NCBI RefSeq assembly: GCF_001514305.1
Contig: NZ_KQ949114.1
Coordinates: forward strand, 32,089 to 96,088
Length of the DNA: 64,000 nt
Origin: Streptomyces dysideae
GTDB lineage: Bacteria; Actinomycetota; Actinomycetes; Streptomycetales; Streptomycetaceae
Direction of reading: 5' to 3'
This document shows, in pieces, positions 1-7,426 of this stretch (positions are counted from its first letter, which is position 1; each line of letters starts with the position of its first letter). The position numbers and the translations under genes were made by a program. The notes beneath the pieces were generated by a model. The model did not search any database and was not told the origin of the DNA. It was given only the letters and a program-made list of their open reading frames with translations.

Positions 1-1
1 C

Positions 2-949
2 GACGCCCTGCGCGAGTACAAGCACGTCGCCCGCGCCCGCAGCCTCGCGCTCGGCCCCGACCACCCCGAGACGCTCGCCGCCCGCCAGGAAATGGCGTAC
101 GTCCTCGGCCAGTTGGGCCGCCACTTCGACGCCCACCAGGTGTACACGTCCGTGCTCGCCGCCCGCGAGCGCACCATGGGCGCCGACCACACCGACACCC
201 TGCGCTGCCGCCACAACCTCGCCTTCAACCTCAGCAGGCTCGGCCGCCTGGAGGACTCGTACCGCCTGGCCTGCGAGGTGGCCGCCGCGCGCGCCCGCGT
301 CCTCGGCCCGAACCATCCCGACACCCTGGTCACGCGCTACGAAGTCGCCTACGCTCTCGGTCAGTTGGGCCGCTGGCCGGAGGCCCTGCAGATCTACCAC
401 GAGGTCTCCGAGGCCCGCGCCCAGGCCCTCGGCCCCGACCACCCCGACACCCTCGCCGCCCGCTACGAGGTCGGCATCAGCCTCGGCCGCCTCGGCCGCA
501 GCTCGGAGGCGCTCCAGCTGTACCGCGAGCTGATCGACGACCGCACCCGCGTCCACGGCCCCGCCCACCCCGAGACCCTCCGCGCCCGCCACGGCCTGGG
601 CGTCAACCTCGGCCGCCTCGGCCGCTGGGAGGAGGCCCTCGCCGAGTCCCGCGACGTGTGCGCGATCCGCGAGCGGGTCCTCGGCCCCGAGCACCCGGAC
701 ACGCTGGTCAGCCGGCGGGAGGTCGCGGTCGGTCTCGGCTGGCTCGGCCGCTGGGCGGACGCCCTCACCGAGTACCGCCGGGTGGCTGCCGCCCGCGAGC
801 AGGTCCTGGGCACCGACCACCCCGACACACTCGCCAGCCGCAACGACGAGGCGCACTGCCTGGAACAGCTCGGCCGGGGCGCGGAAGCCGTGGAGCTGTA
901 CCGCAGAGTGGCGGTGCTGCGGCAGCAGCGGGCCACGGGCAGTCACTGA
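2..949 (+). CDS. Tetratricopeptide-repeat protein, C-terminal part (5' end outside window)
   Basis: The frame is open from base 2 to the TGA at 947-949, so the window holds only the C-terminal 315 residues. The protein is a run of about seven 42-residue repeats, each with a core close to LGPDHPDTL followed by R(Y/H)..A..LG.LGR..EAL..YR. This is the kinesin-light-chain-like TPR pattern common in large Streptomyces proteins, which often carry an ATPase or effector domain at the N-terminus. The repeats are also visible in the DNA as 126-bp units. TPR arrays bind proteins; the partner cannot be read from this fragment. The ATG at 92 lies within a repeat and is not the real start. The next gene follows 55 bp later. 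Confidence 0.85.
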   Translation, partial: DALREYKHVARARSLALGPDHPETLAARQEMAYVLGQLGRHFDAHQVYTSVLAARERTMGADHTDTLRCRHNLAFNLSRLGRLEDSYRLACEVAAARARVLGPNHPDTLVTRYEVAYALGQLGRWPEALQIYHEVSEARAQALGPDHPDTLAARYEVGISLGRLGRSSEALQLYRELIDDRTRVHGPAHPETLRARHGLGVNLGRLGRWEEALAESRDVCAIRERVLGPEHPDTLVSRREVAVGLGWLGRWADALTEYRRVAAAREQVLGTDHPDTLASRNDEAHCLEQLGRGAEAVELYRRVAVLRQQRATGSH

Positions 950-1004
950 CCTCCCGCGCACTCCACCTCTGGCTGACCTGGATCACCCCGTGTTACGAAG
1001 AACC

Positions 1005-2570
1005 ATGCCTGCACTCGAGGGACACCGTACGTACGACGCCGTCATCGTCGGCGGAGGCCACAACGGCCTGGTCGCCGCCGCCTACCTGGCCCGGGCCGGC
1101 CGGTCCGTGCTGGTGCTGGAGCGGCTGGACCACACGGGGGGCGCCGCCGTCTCCACGCGCCCGTTCGCCGGTGTCGACGCCCGGCTGTCGCGGTACTCGT
1201 ACCTGGTCAGCCTGCTCCCGAAGAAGATCGTCCGGGACCTGGGCCTGACCTTCCGCGTCCGCGGGCGCACCATCTCCTCGTACACCCCCGTCGAGCGGGA
1301 CGGACAGCCCACGGGCCTGCTGGTCGGCGGCGGCGAGCGGCGCACCCGGGAGGCGTTCGCGAAGCTCACGGGCGGCGAACGCGAGTACCAGGCCTGGCAG
1401 CGGTTCTACGGCATGACCGGCCGGGTCGCCCAGCGGGTGTTCCCCACCCTCACCGAACCCCTCCCGACCCGCGACGACCTGCGCCGCCGCGTCGACGACG
1501 AGGAAGCCTGGCGGACCCTCTTCGAGGAACCGATCGGCGTCGCCGTCGAGGACCGCTTCGCGGACGACCTGGTCCGCGGCGTGGTCCTGACGGACGCCCT
1601 CATCGGCACCTTCGCCGACGCCCACGACCCCTCGCTCAAGCAGAACCGCTGCCTCCTCTACCACGTGATCGGCGGCGGCACCGGCGCCTGGGACGTCCCC
1701 GTCGGCGGCATGGGCGCCCTCACCGACGCCCTGGCGGCCAAGGCCCGGGAGGCGGGCGCGGTCATCGCCACCGGGCACGAGGCGGTACGGATCGACACGG
1801 ACGGGCGTACGGCGGAGATCACATATCGGACGGCCGACGGGGAAAGTGTCGTCGGCGCCCGCCACGTCCTGGTGAACGCGTCACCCCAGGCACTCGCCGA
1901 ACTGATCGGCGACACACTCCCGGCCCCCGCCGAGGGCGCCCAGCTCAAGGTGAACATGCTGCTCAAGCGCCTGCCCAAGCTGCGCGACACCTCGGTGGAC
2001 CCGCGTGAGGCGTTCTCCGGCACCTTCCACATCGCCGAGGGTTACGAACAACTGGCCGTCGCCCACGCCCAGGCCGACGCCGGTGAGCTGCCCGCCGCCC
2101 CGCCCTCCGAGATCTACTGCCACTCGCTGACCGACCCGACGATCCTCGGCCCGGACCTCGTCGAGCAGGGCTACCAGACCCTCACCCTGTTCGGCCTGCA
2201 CACGCCCGCCCGGCTCTTCGACCGGGACAACGACGCCGTACGCGACGAACTGCTGAAGTCGACGCTCGCCCAACTCGACGCCCACCTCGCCGAACCGCTC
2301 GCCGACTGCCTGGCCACGGACGCGGACGGGCGCCCGTGCATCGAGGCGAAGACCCCGCTGGACCTGGAACGCGACCTGCGCCTGCCCGGCGGCAACATCT
2401 TCCACCGCGACCTGTCCTGGCCGTACGCCGAGGACGGCACCGGCGCCTGGGGCGTGGCGACCCGGCACGCCAACGTGCTGCTGTGCGGGGCGGGAGCGGT
2501 GCGCGGGGGAGGGGTGAGCGGGGTGCCGGGGCACAACGCCGCGATGGCGGTGCTGGAGGGCGACGACTGA
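1005..2570 (+). CDS. Phytoene-dehydrogenase-like FAD-dependent oxidoreductase
   Basis: The 521-residue protein begins with a dinucleotide-binding motif (DAVIVGGGHNGLVAAAYLARAG, residues about 8-29, G-x-G-x-x-G type) followed by VLVLE and TGGA, the FAD-binding start of the CrtI/amine-oxidase superfamily. A C-terminal stretch rich in Gly near residues 490-510 (LLCGAGAVRGGGVSG) fits the second FAD contact region. Members oxidise or isomerise hydrophobic substrates; no carotenoid genes lie nearby, so the substrate is unknown. The ATG at 1005 is preferred over an in-frame GTG at 990 because a weak GAAG lies just upstream of it. Only 2 bp separate the stop from the following methyltransferase, so the two are probably co-transcribed. 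Confidence 0.85.
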   Translation: MPALEGHRTYDAVIVGGGHNGLVAAAYLARAGRSVLVLERLDHTGGAAVSTRPFAGVDARLSRYSYLVSLLPKKIVRDLGLTFRVRGRTISSYTPVERDGQPTGLLVGGGERRTREAFAKLTGGEREYQAWQRFYGMTGRVAQRVFPTLTEPLPTRDDLRRRVDDEEAWRTLFEEPIGVAVEDRFADDLVRGVVLTDALIGTFADAHDPSLKQNRCLLYHVIGGGTGAWDVPVGGMGALTDALAAKAREAGAVIATGHEAVRIDTDGRTAEITYRTADGESVVGARHVLVNASPQALAELIGDTLPAPAEGAQLKVNMLLKRLPKLRDTSVDPREAFSGTFHIAEGYEQLAVAHAQADAGELPAAPPSEIYCHSLTDPTILGPDLVEQGYQTLTLFGLHTPARLFDRDNDAVRDELLKSTLAQLDAHLAEPLADCLATDADGRPCIEAKTPLDLERDLRLPGGNIFHRDLSWPYAEDGTGAWGVATRHANVLLCGAGAVRGGGVSGVPGHNAAMAVLEGDD

Positions 2571-2572
2571 CC

Positions 2573-3460
2573 ATGGCGGAGTTCTCGGTACGGGGCTTCT
2601 ACGACGGGCTGGCCGCCGACTACCACCGGATCTTCCCGGACTGGGACGTGAGCATGGCGCGCCAGGCCGAAGCGCTGAGCGGGTTCATCCGCGCACGGCT
2701 CGGCGAGGGGCCGCGGAGCGTGCTGGACTGCGCCTGCGGGATCGGCACCCAGGCGATCGGGCTCGCGCTGGCCGGGCACCGGGTCGTCGGCAGCGACCTG
2801 AGCCCCGACGCCGTCTCCCGGGCCGCTGCAGAAGCCGCGGCCCGAGGTGGTGGCCTGCAGGCGGCCGCGGCGGACATGCGCGCTCTTCCCTTCAGGGCCG
2901 CGACCTTCGACGTCGTCGTCTGCGCCGACAACGCGCTGCCGCACCTGCTGTCCGAGCGGGACATCGAGGCGGCCCTGTCCGGCATGCGGCGCGTCCTTCG
3001 GGACGACGGCCTGCTGTTGCTGAGTGTTCGGGACTACGACGAGTCCCGCCGGACCCGTCCCGAGGCGACCGCTCCCCGGGTGTCCCAGGCCTCCGACGGC
3101 CGGACGATCACGTTCCAGCTGTGGCACTGGCACGAGGACGGCGAGCGCTACGACCTGGAACACTTCCAGCTCCTGCCCACCGGCGGGAGCTGGGAGGTGC
3201 TGGTCCGCCGTACCGCCTACTGGGCGCTGACCCGGAGCCAGTTGACCGACGCCGTGGCCCGGGCCGGCTTCACCGACATCACCTGGCACACCCCGGCCAC
3301 CAGCGGCTTCTACCAACCCGTGCTCACCGCACGACGGACGCCCTCCCCGAAACACCCCCTAGTCGGCCGACGGTACCCAGCCCGCCGCACCGATCCGCGC
3401 AGCGTCCGCCGGCCGGGCCACCGGCGGGAGCTCGCTGCTGCCGCAGCACCGCGCCGGTGA
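2573..3460 (+). CDS. SAM-dependent class I methyltransferase
   Basis: SAM-binding motif I is clear (VLDCACGIGTQAIG, about residues 44-57), followed by an acidic residue in VVGSDLS and by DVVVCADNALPHLL as motif post-II. The fold is a Rossmann-type methyltransferase of the UbiE/glycine-sarcosine type; the methyl acceptor is unknown. The ATG sits 2 bp after the oxidoreductase stop, suggesting translational coupling. Normal family sequence ends near residue 255 (VLTARR, base 3338). The remaining 40 residues are Pro/Arg-rich and overlap the truncated serine hydrolase on the other strand, so the natural stop was probably lost in a deletion at the junction. Catalytic function is likely intact. Confidence 0.85.
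   Translation: MAEFSVRGFYDGLAADYHRIFPDWDVSMARQAEALSGFIRARLGEGPRSVLDCACGIGTQAIGLALAGHRVVGSDLSPDAVSRAAAEAAARGGGLQAAAADMRALPFRAATFDVVVCADNALPHLLSERDIEAALSGMRRVLRDDGLLLLSVRDYDESRRTRPEATAPRVSQASDGRTITFQLWHWHEDGERYDLEHFQLLPTGGSWEVLVRRTAYWALTRSQLTDAVARAGFTDITWHTPATSGFYQPVLTARRTPSPKHPLVGRRYPARRTDPRSVRRPGHRRELAAAAAPRR
3348..3362. repeat. 15-bp exact copy of the tail of the 17.3-17.45 kb repeat
   Basis: The 15 bases CGAAACACCCCCTAG are identical to 17435-17449, where they end a longer composite repeat. Here they lie where the 3' ends of a methyltransferase gene and a truncated serine hydrolase gene meet, so they may mark the junction of a deletion. The identity is seen directly; the link to a mobile repeat is inference. 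Confidence 0.55.
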
Positions 3461-3461
3461 A

Positions 3462-4614
3462 CCCGGTGTGCCCCGCGGTGCGCGGAGTGGCCATCGCGCC
3501 CATGTACCAGTGCTGGTAGAGCTCGAAGCCGAGGCCGTGCTCGTCACCGGGGAAGGCGGTGTTGAAGTCGGTGAACATCAGCTCCACCGACTCCCGTTCG
3601 AGGATGCGCGCCCGGCCGTACGCGCCGCCGTTGAGCAGCGTACGGGCGAGCACCGCGAGATCCCACCCGCATGAGAACACCCCGGCATGCCCGGCGACTC
3701 CGCCGAGGCTGAAGGCGTTCTCGTCGTGCACCTCGCCCCACACCAGCCCCCGGTCCAGGCCCGACCAGGGCTTGCGGGCGTCCTCCGTGGCCGCGATCTC
3801 AGGTTTCCAGGCGGCGGGCGGGTTGTAGCGGGTGCGGTGCATACCGAGCGGGGCGGTGATCTCGTCGTGGAGGAGGGTGTCCAGCGTGCGGCCGGTGATC
3901 TTCTCCAGGACGAGCTGGAGCGAGATCAGGTTCAGGTCCGAGTAGAGGTACGGTGCTGCCCGGCGGGTTCAGCGGCGCCTCGTTCCAGATGAGTTGGACC
4001 TTCTCCTCGTACGTCGGTACGTTGTACAGGGGGATCCATGGACGGAACCCCGAGGTGTGGGTGAGCAGTTGACGGATCGTGATGTCTTGCTTGCCGGCCC
4101 GGCCGAAGTCCGGGAGGTACGAGGCGACCGTGGCCTCCAGTTCCAGTGGCCCCCGCTCCATCTGCTGCACGGCCAGCATCGAGGTGAACAGCTTGGACAC
4201 CGAGGCCAGGTCGAAGACGGTGTCCCGGGCCATCGGGATCTGCCGCTCGGCCGGGAACTCGACACCGGTGTCGGTCTTCTCGTCGTACGCCGAGTAGCGC
4301 ACCGCCATCCCGATCGGCTGATGCAGGGCCACCGTGCCGCCGCGCCCGGCGAGCAGCACGGCGCCCGCGTACCAGGGGTGCGCGGGGGAGGGGCCGAGGA
4401 ACGCCTCCGCGTCGGTGACGAGCCGGCGGAGGTGGACGGGCAGGAGCCCGGCGCGCTCGGGGGAGCCGTGCCGGAGGGTCGGGTGACCGGCGTCGGAGGC
4501 GGCTTCGGCCGGTCCGGCGGGGAACGGGGCGATGGCCAGGGCGCTCAGGGCGAGGGCTCTTCGGGTGAGCTGACGGCGGGTCAAGTACCGTCTTGAGGCT
4601 GCGTCTTCGGACAT
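3462..4614 (-). pseudogene. Serine hydrolase / class C beta-lactamase family, frameshifted and C-terminally truncated
   Basis: Starting from ATG 4614 (GGGAGGA six bases upstream) the protein has a twin-arginine-like leader (RRQLTRRALALS), then the SxxK active-site motif in ASVSKLF. An extra base at about 3951 breaks the frame: before it reads NPPGS, after it reads YLYSDLN (the Y-x-N-type motif) and continues through GVAGHAG to HTGFTG (third motif). The family normally runs about 100-170 residues beyond HTGFTG; here sequence similarity stops and the frame enters the methyltransferase tail. Intact relatives are secreted beta-lactamase/esterase proteins (Pfam Beta-lactamase). The one-base shift alone could be a sequencing error, but the missing C-terminus is a real truncation. 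It diverges from the nitronate monooxygenase gene. Confidence 0.8.
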
Positions 4615-4681
4615 CGAGGATCCTCCCGTCGCACGGTGCGGCAAGTATCCCAGCTGTCCCGGCGCATCCCGGTGCAAGAAA

Positions 4682-4698
4682 TCTGACGGTGTATCAGA
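4682..4698. promoter_or_regulatory. Inverted-repeat operator, copy 1 (TetR-type)
   Basis: TCTGACGGTGTATCAGA is a near-perfect inverted repeat between the divergent serine hydrolase (start 4614) and nitronate monooxygenase (start 4741) genes. Flanking bases are AAGAAA on the left and AAA on the right. The same half-sites and flanks recur at 23886-23902 in another divergent promoter of CoA-metabolism genes. A TetR-family repressor is inferred from size and symmetry; none is encoded nearby. Confidence 0.65.
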
Positions 4699-4740
4699 AA
4701 AGGTCTTCCGTCGTCCGGAGGACTGCGGCATCCTGCGCCC

Positions 4741-5865
4741 ATGCAGACGGAGCTGAGCAAGAAACTGGGAGTCGAGCACGCCATTTTCGGCTTCACGCCG
4801 TTCCCCGCCGTCGCAGCGGCCATCAGCCGGGCCGGCGGCTTCGGAGTGCTCGGCGCGGTCCGCTACACCGCCCCCGACGACCTCAAACGCGACCTCGACT
4901 GGGTCGAGGCGCATGTCGACGGTAGGCCCTACGGCCTGGACGTCGTCATGCCCGCGAAGAAGGTGGAGGCCCCGAAGAATCAAACACTGAGCGAGGCCGA
5001 CGTGGAGGCGATGATCCCGGAAGGGCACCGCCAGTTCGTCAAGGACACCCTCGCCAAGTACGGCGTGCCGGAGCTGGCCGAGGGGGAGGCGTCCGGCTGG
5101 CGTATCACCGGGTGGATGGAGCAGGTCGCCCGCACCCAGCTCGACGTCGCCTTCGACTACCCGATCAAGCTGCTCGCCAACGCCCTCGGCTCGCCCCCCG
5201 CCGATGTCGTCGCCCGCGCGCACGACCAGGGCGTGCTCGTCGCCGCCCTCGCGGGCAGCGCCCGGCATGCCCGCAAGCACAAGGAGGCGGGCATCGACAT
5301 CGTGGTCGCCCAGGGCTACGAGGCCGGCGGCCACACCGGCGACATCGCCTCCATGGTGCTCACGCCGGAGGCCGTCGAGGCGGTCGCCCCGCTGCCCGTG
5401 CTGGCGGCCGGCGGCATCGGAAGCGGCCAGCAGGTGGCGGCCGCACTGAGCCTCGGCGCCCAGGGTGTGTGGCTGGGCTCCATATGGCTGACCACCACCG
5501 AGGCCGACCTGCACTCGACCGCCCTGACCCGCAAACTCCTCGCCGCGGGATCCGGCGACACCGTCCGCTCCCGCGCCCTGACCGGAAAGCCCGCACGCCA
5601 GCTGCGCACCGAGTGGACCGACGCCTGGGACGACCCCAACGGGCCCGGCACCCTGCCCATGCCACTGCAGGGTCTGCTCGTCGCCGACGCCGTCTCCCGC
5701 ATCCAGAAGTACGAGGTCGACCCGCTGCTGGGCACGCCCGTCGGCCAGATCGTCGGCCGGATGAACAGCGAACGCAGTGTCCAGGCCGTCTTCGACGACC
5801 TCACCCGGGGCTTCGAGCAGGCCGTCGACCGCATCAACCGCATCGCCGGAAGGAGCGGCCAGTGA
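4741..5865 (+). CDS. Nitronate monooxygenase (2-nitropropane dioxygenase family, FMN)
   Basis: The 374-residue protein has the TIM-barrel FMN-binding signature of class I nitronate monooxygenases: an early GGFGVLGAVRY segment, then VVAQGYEAGGHTG (about residues 190-202, with the His/Gly that contacts FMN) and PVLAAGGIGSGQQVAAALSLGAQGVWLGS (phosphate-binding loops). The family oxidises alkyl nitronates such as propionate 3-nitronate; several actinobacterial members sit in lipid or steroid degradation operons and may have other substrates. ATG 4741 is the clear start. Its stop overlaps the GTG start of the acyl-CoA synthetase by 4 bp, so the two form an operon. The operator at 4682-4698 lies in the promoter region. 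Confidence 0.88.
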   Translation: MQTELSKKLGVEHAIFGFTPFPAVAAAISRAGGFGVLGAVRYTAPDDLKRDLDWVEAHVDGRPYGLDVVMPAKKVEAPKNQTLSEADVEAMIPEGHRQFVKDTLAKYGVPELAEGEASGWRITGWMEQVARTQLDVAFDYPIKLLANALGSPPADVVARAHDQGVLVAALAGSARHARKHKEAGIDIVVAQGYEAGGHTGDIASMVLTPEAVEAVAPLPVLAAGGIGSGQQVAAALSLGAQGVWLGSIWLTTTEADLHSTALTRKLLAAGSGDTVRSRALTGKPARQLRTEWTDAWDDPNGPGTLPMPLQGLLVADAVSRIQKYEVDPLLGTPVGQIVGRMNSERSVQAVFDDLTRGFEQAVDRINRIAGRSGQ

Positions 5866-7415
5866 CGAGCACAGCCCCCGCCGGTTTCTGGGCCCAGGCC
5901 GCCCAGGACCCCCACCGCATGGTCCTCGTCGCCCCCGACGGCGAACAGTGGACCGCCGGCCGCCTGCACGCCGACGCCAACCGCCTGGTGCACGGCCTGC
6001 GCGCGGCCGGGCTGGAGCGCGGCGACGCCTTCGCCGTCGTCCTGCCCAACGGCGTCGAGTTCCTCACGGCCTATCTGGCCGCCAGCCAGGCCGGGTTCTA
6101 CCTCGTCCCCGTCAACCACCACCTGGTCGGCCCCGAGATCGCCTGGATCGTCGCCGACTCCGGCGCCAAGGTACTCATCGCCCACGAGCGCTACGCCGGC
6201 CCCGCCCGGCACGCCGCCGCCGAGGCCGGCCTCCCGGCCACGCACCGGTACGCGGTCGGGGACGTAGAGGGTTTCCGGCCGTACGGCGAACTCCTCGACG
6301 GACAACCGGAGTCGGCGCCCGCCGACCGCACCCTCGGCTGGGTCATGAACTACACCTCGGGCACGACCGGGCGCCCGCGCGGTATCCGTCGCCCGCTGCC
6401 CGGCAAACCGCCCGAGGAGGCCTATCTCGGCGGCTTCCTCGGCATCTTCGGCATCAGGCCGTTCGACGACAACGTCCACCTGGTCTGCTCGCCGCTCTAC
6501 CACACCGCCGTACTCCAGTTCGCGGGCGCGTCCCTGCACATCGGCCACCGCCTGGTGCTGATGGACAAGTGGACGCCCGAGGAGATGCTCCGCCTCATCG
6601 ACGCCCACCGGTGCACCCACACCCATATGGTCCCGACCCAGTTCCACCGCCTGCTCGCCCTCCCGGAGCAGGTACGGGCCCGCTACGACGTCTCCTCCAT
6701 GCGGCACGCCATCCACGGTGCCGCCCCCTGCCCCGACCACGTCAAACGAGCCATGATCGACTGGTGGGGCCACTGTGTGGAGGAGTACTACGCGGCCAGC
6801 GAGGGCGGCGGAGCCTTCGCGACCGCCGAGGACTGGCTGAAGAAACCCGGCACGGTCGGCAAGGCCTGGCCCATCAGCGAACTCGCCGTCTTCGATGACG
6901 ACGGCAACCGGCTCCCGCCAGGCGAACTCGGCACCGTCTACCTGAAGATGAACACCGGCGGCTTCGCCTACCACAAGGACGAGTCCAAGACGAGGAAGAA
7001 CCGCATCGGCGACTTCTTCACCGTCGGCGACCTCGGCCACCTCGACGAGGACGGCTACCTCTTCCTCCGCGACCGCAAGATCGACATGATCATCTCCGGC
7101 GGCGTCAACATCTACCCGGCCGAGATCGAGTCCGCCCTGCTCGCCCACCCCGCAGTCGCCGACGCCGCGGCCTTCGGCATCCCGCATGACGACTGGGGCG
7201 AGGAGGTCAAGGCCGTCGTCGAACCGGCGCCCGGCCATGAGCCCGGCCCCGACCTCGCGGCGACGATCCTCGACCACTGTGCCGAGCAACTCGCCGGCTA
7301 CAAGCGGCCCAAGAGCGTCGACTTCATCACCGAGATGCCCCGCGACCCCAATGGCAAGCTGTACAAGCGGCGGCTGCGGGACCCGTACTGGGAGGGGCGC
7401 ACACGGCCCGTGTGA
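5862..7415 (+). CDS. Acyl-CoA synthetase (AMP-dependent ligase)
   Basis: GTG 5862 overlaps the preceding stop in a GTGA, indicating translational coupling. The 517-residue protein has the AMP-binding P-loop (YTSGTTGRPRG, about residues 160-170), the YYAASEGGG adenine-site motif, VGDLGHLDEDGYLFLRDRK (hinge/A8) and a C-terminal PNGKLYKR containing the catalytic lysine. These are the marks of an acyl-adenylate-forming ligase that loads a carboxylate onto CoA. The RRPLPGK stretch after the P-loop resembles synthetases in steroid or fatty-acid clusters. The acyl substrate is unknown. It ends 11 bp from the convergent LAL regulator gene. Confidence 0.88.
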   Translation: MTSTAPAGFWAQAAQDPHRMVLVAPDGEQWTAGRLHADANRLVHGLRAAGLERGDAFAVVLPNGVEFLTAYLAASQAGFYLVPVNHHLVGPEIAWIVADSGAKVLIAHERYAGPARHAAAEAGLPATHRYAVGDVEGFRPYGELLDGQPESAPADRTLGWVMNYTSGTTGRPRGIRRPLPGKPPEEAYLGGFLGIFGIRPFDDNVHLVCSPLYHTAVLQFAGASLHIGHRLVLMDKWTPEEMLRLIDAHRCTHTHMVPTQFHRLLALPEQVRARYDVSSMRHAIHGAAPCPDHVKRAMIDWWGHCVEEYYAASEGGGAFATAEDWLKKPGTVGKAWPISELAVFDDDGNRLPPGELGTVYLKMNTGGFAYHKDESKTRKNRIGDFFTVGDLGHLDEDGYLFLRDRKIDMIISGGVNIYPAEIESALLAHPAVADAAAFGIPHDDWGEEVKAVVEPAPGHEPGPDLAATILDHCAEQLAGYKRPKSVDFITEMPRDPNGKLYKRRLRDPYWEGRTRPV

Positions 7416-7426
7416 CTCGGTCGGCC

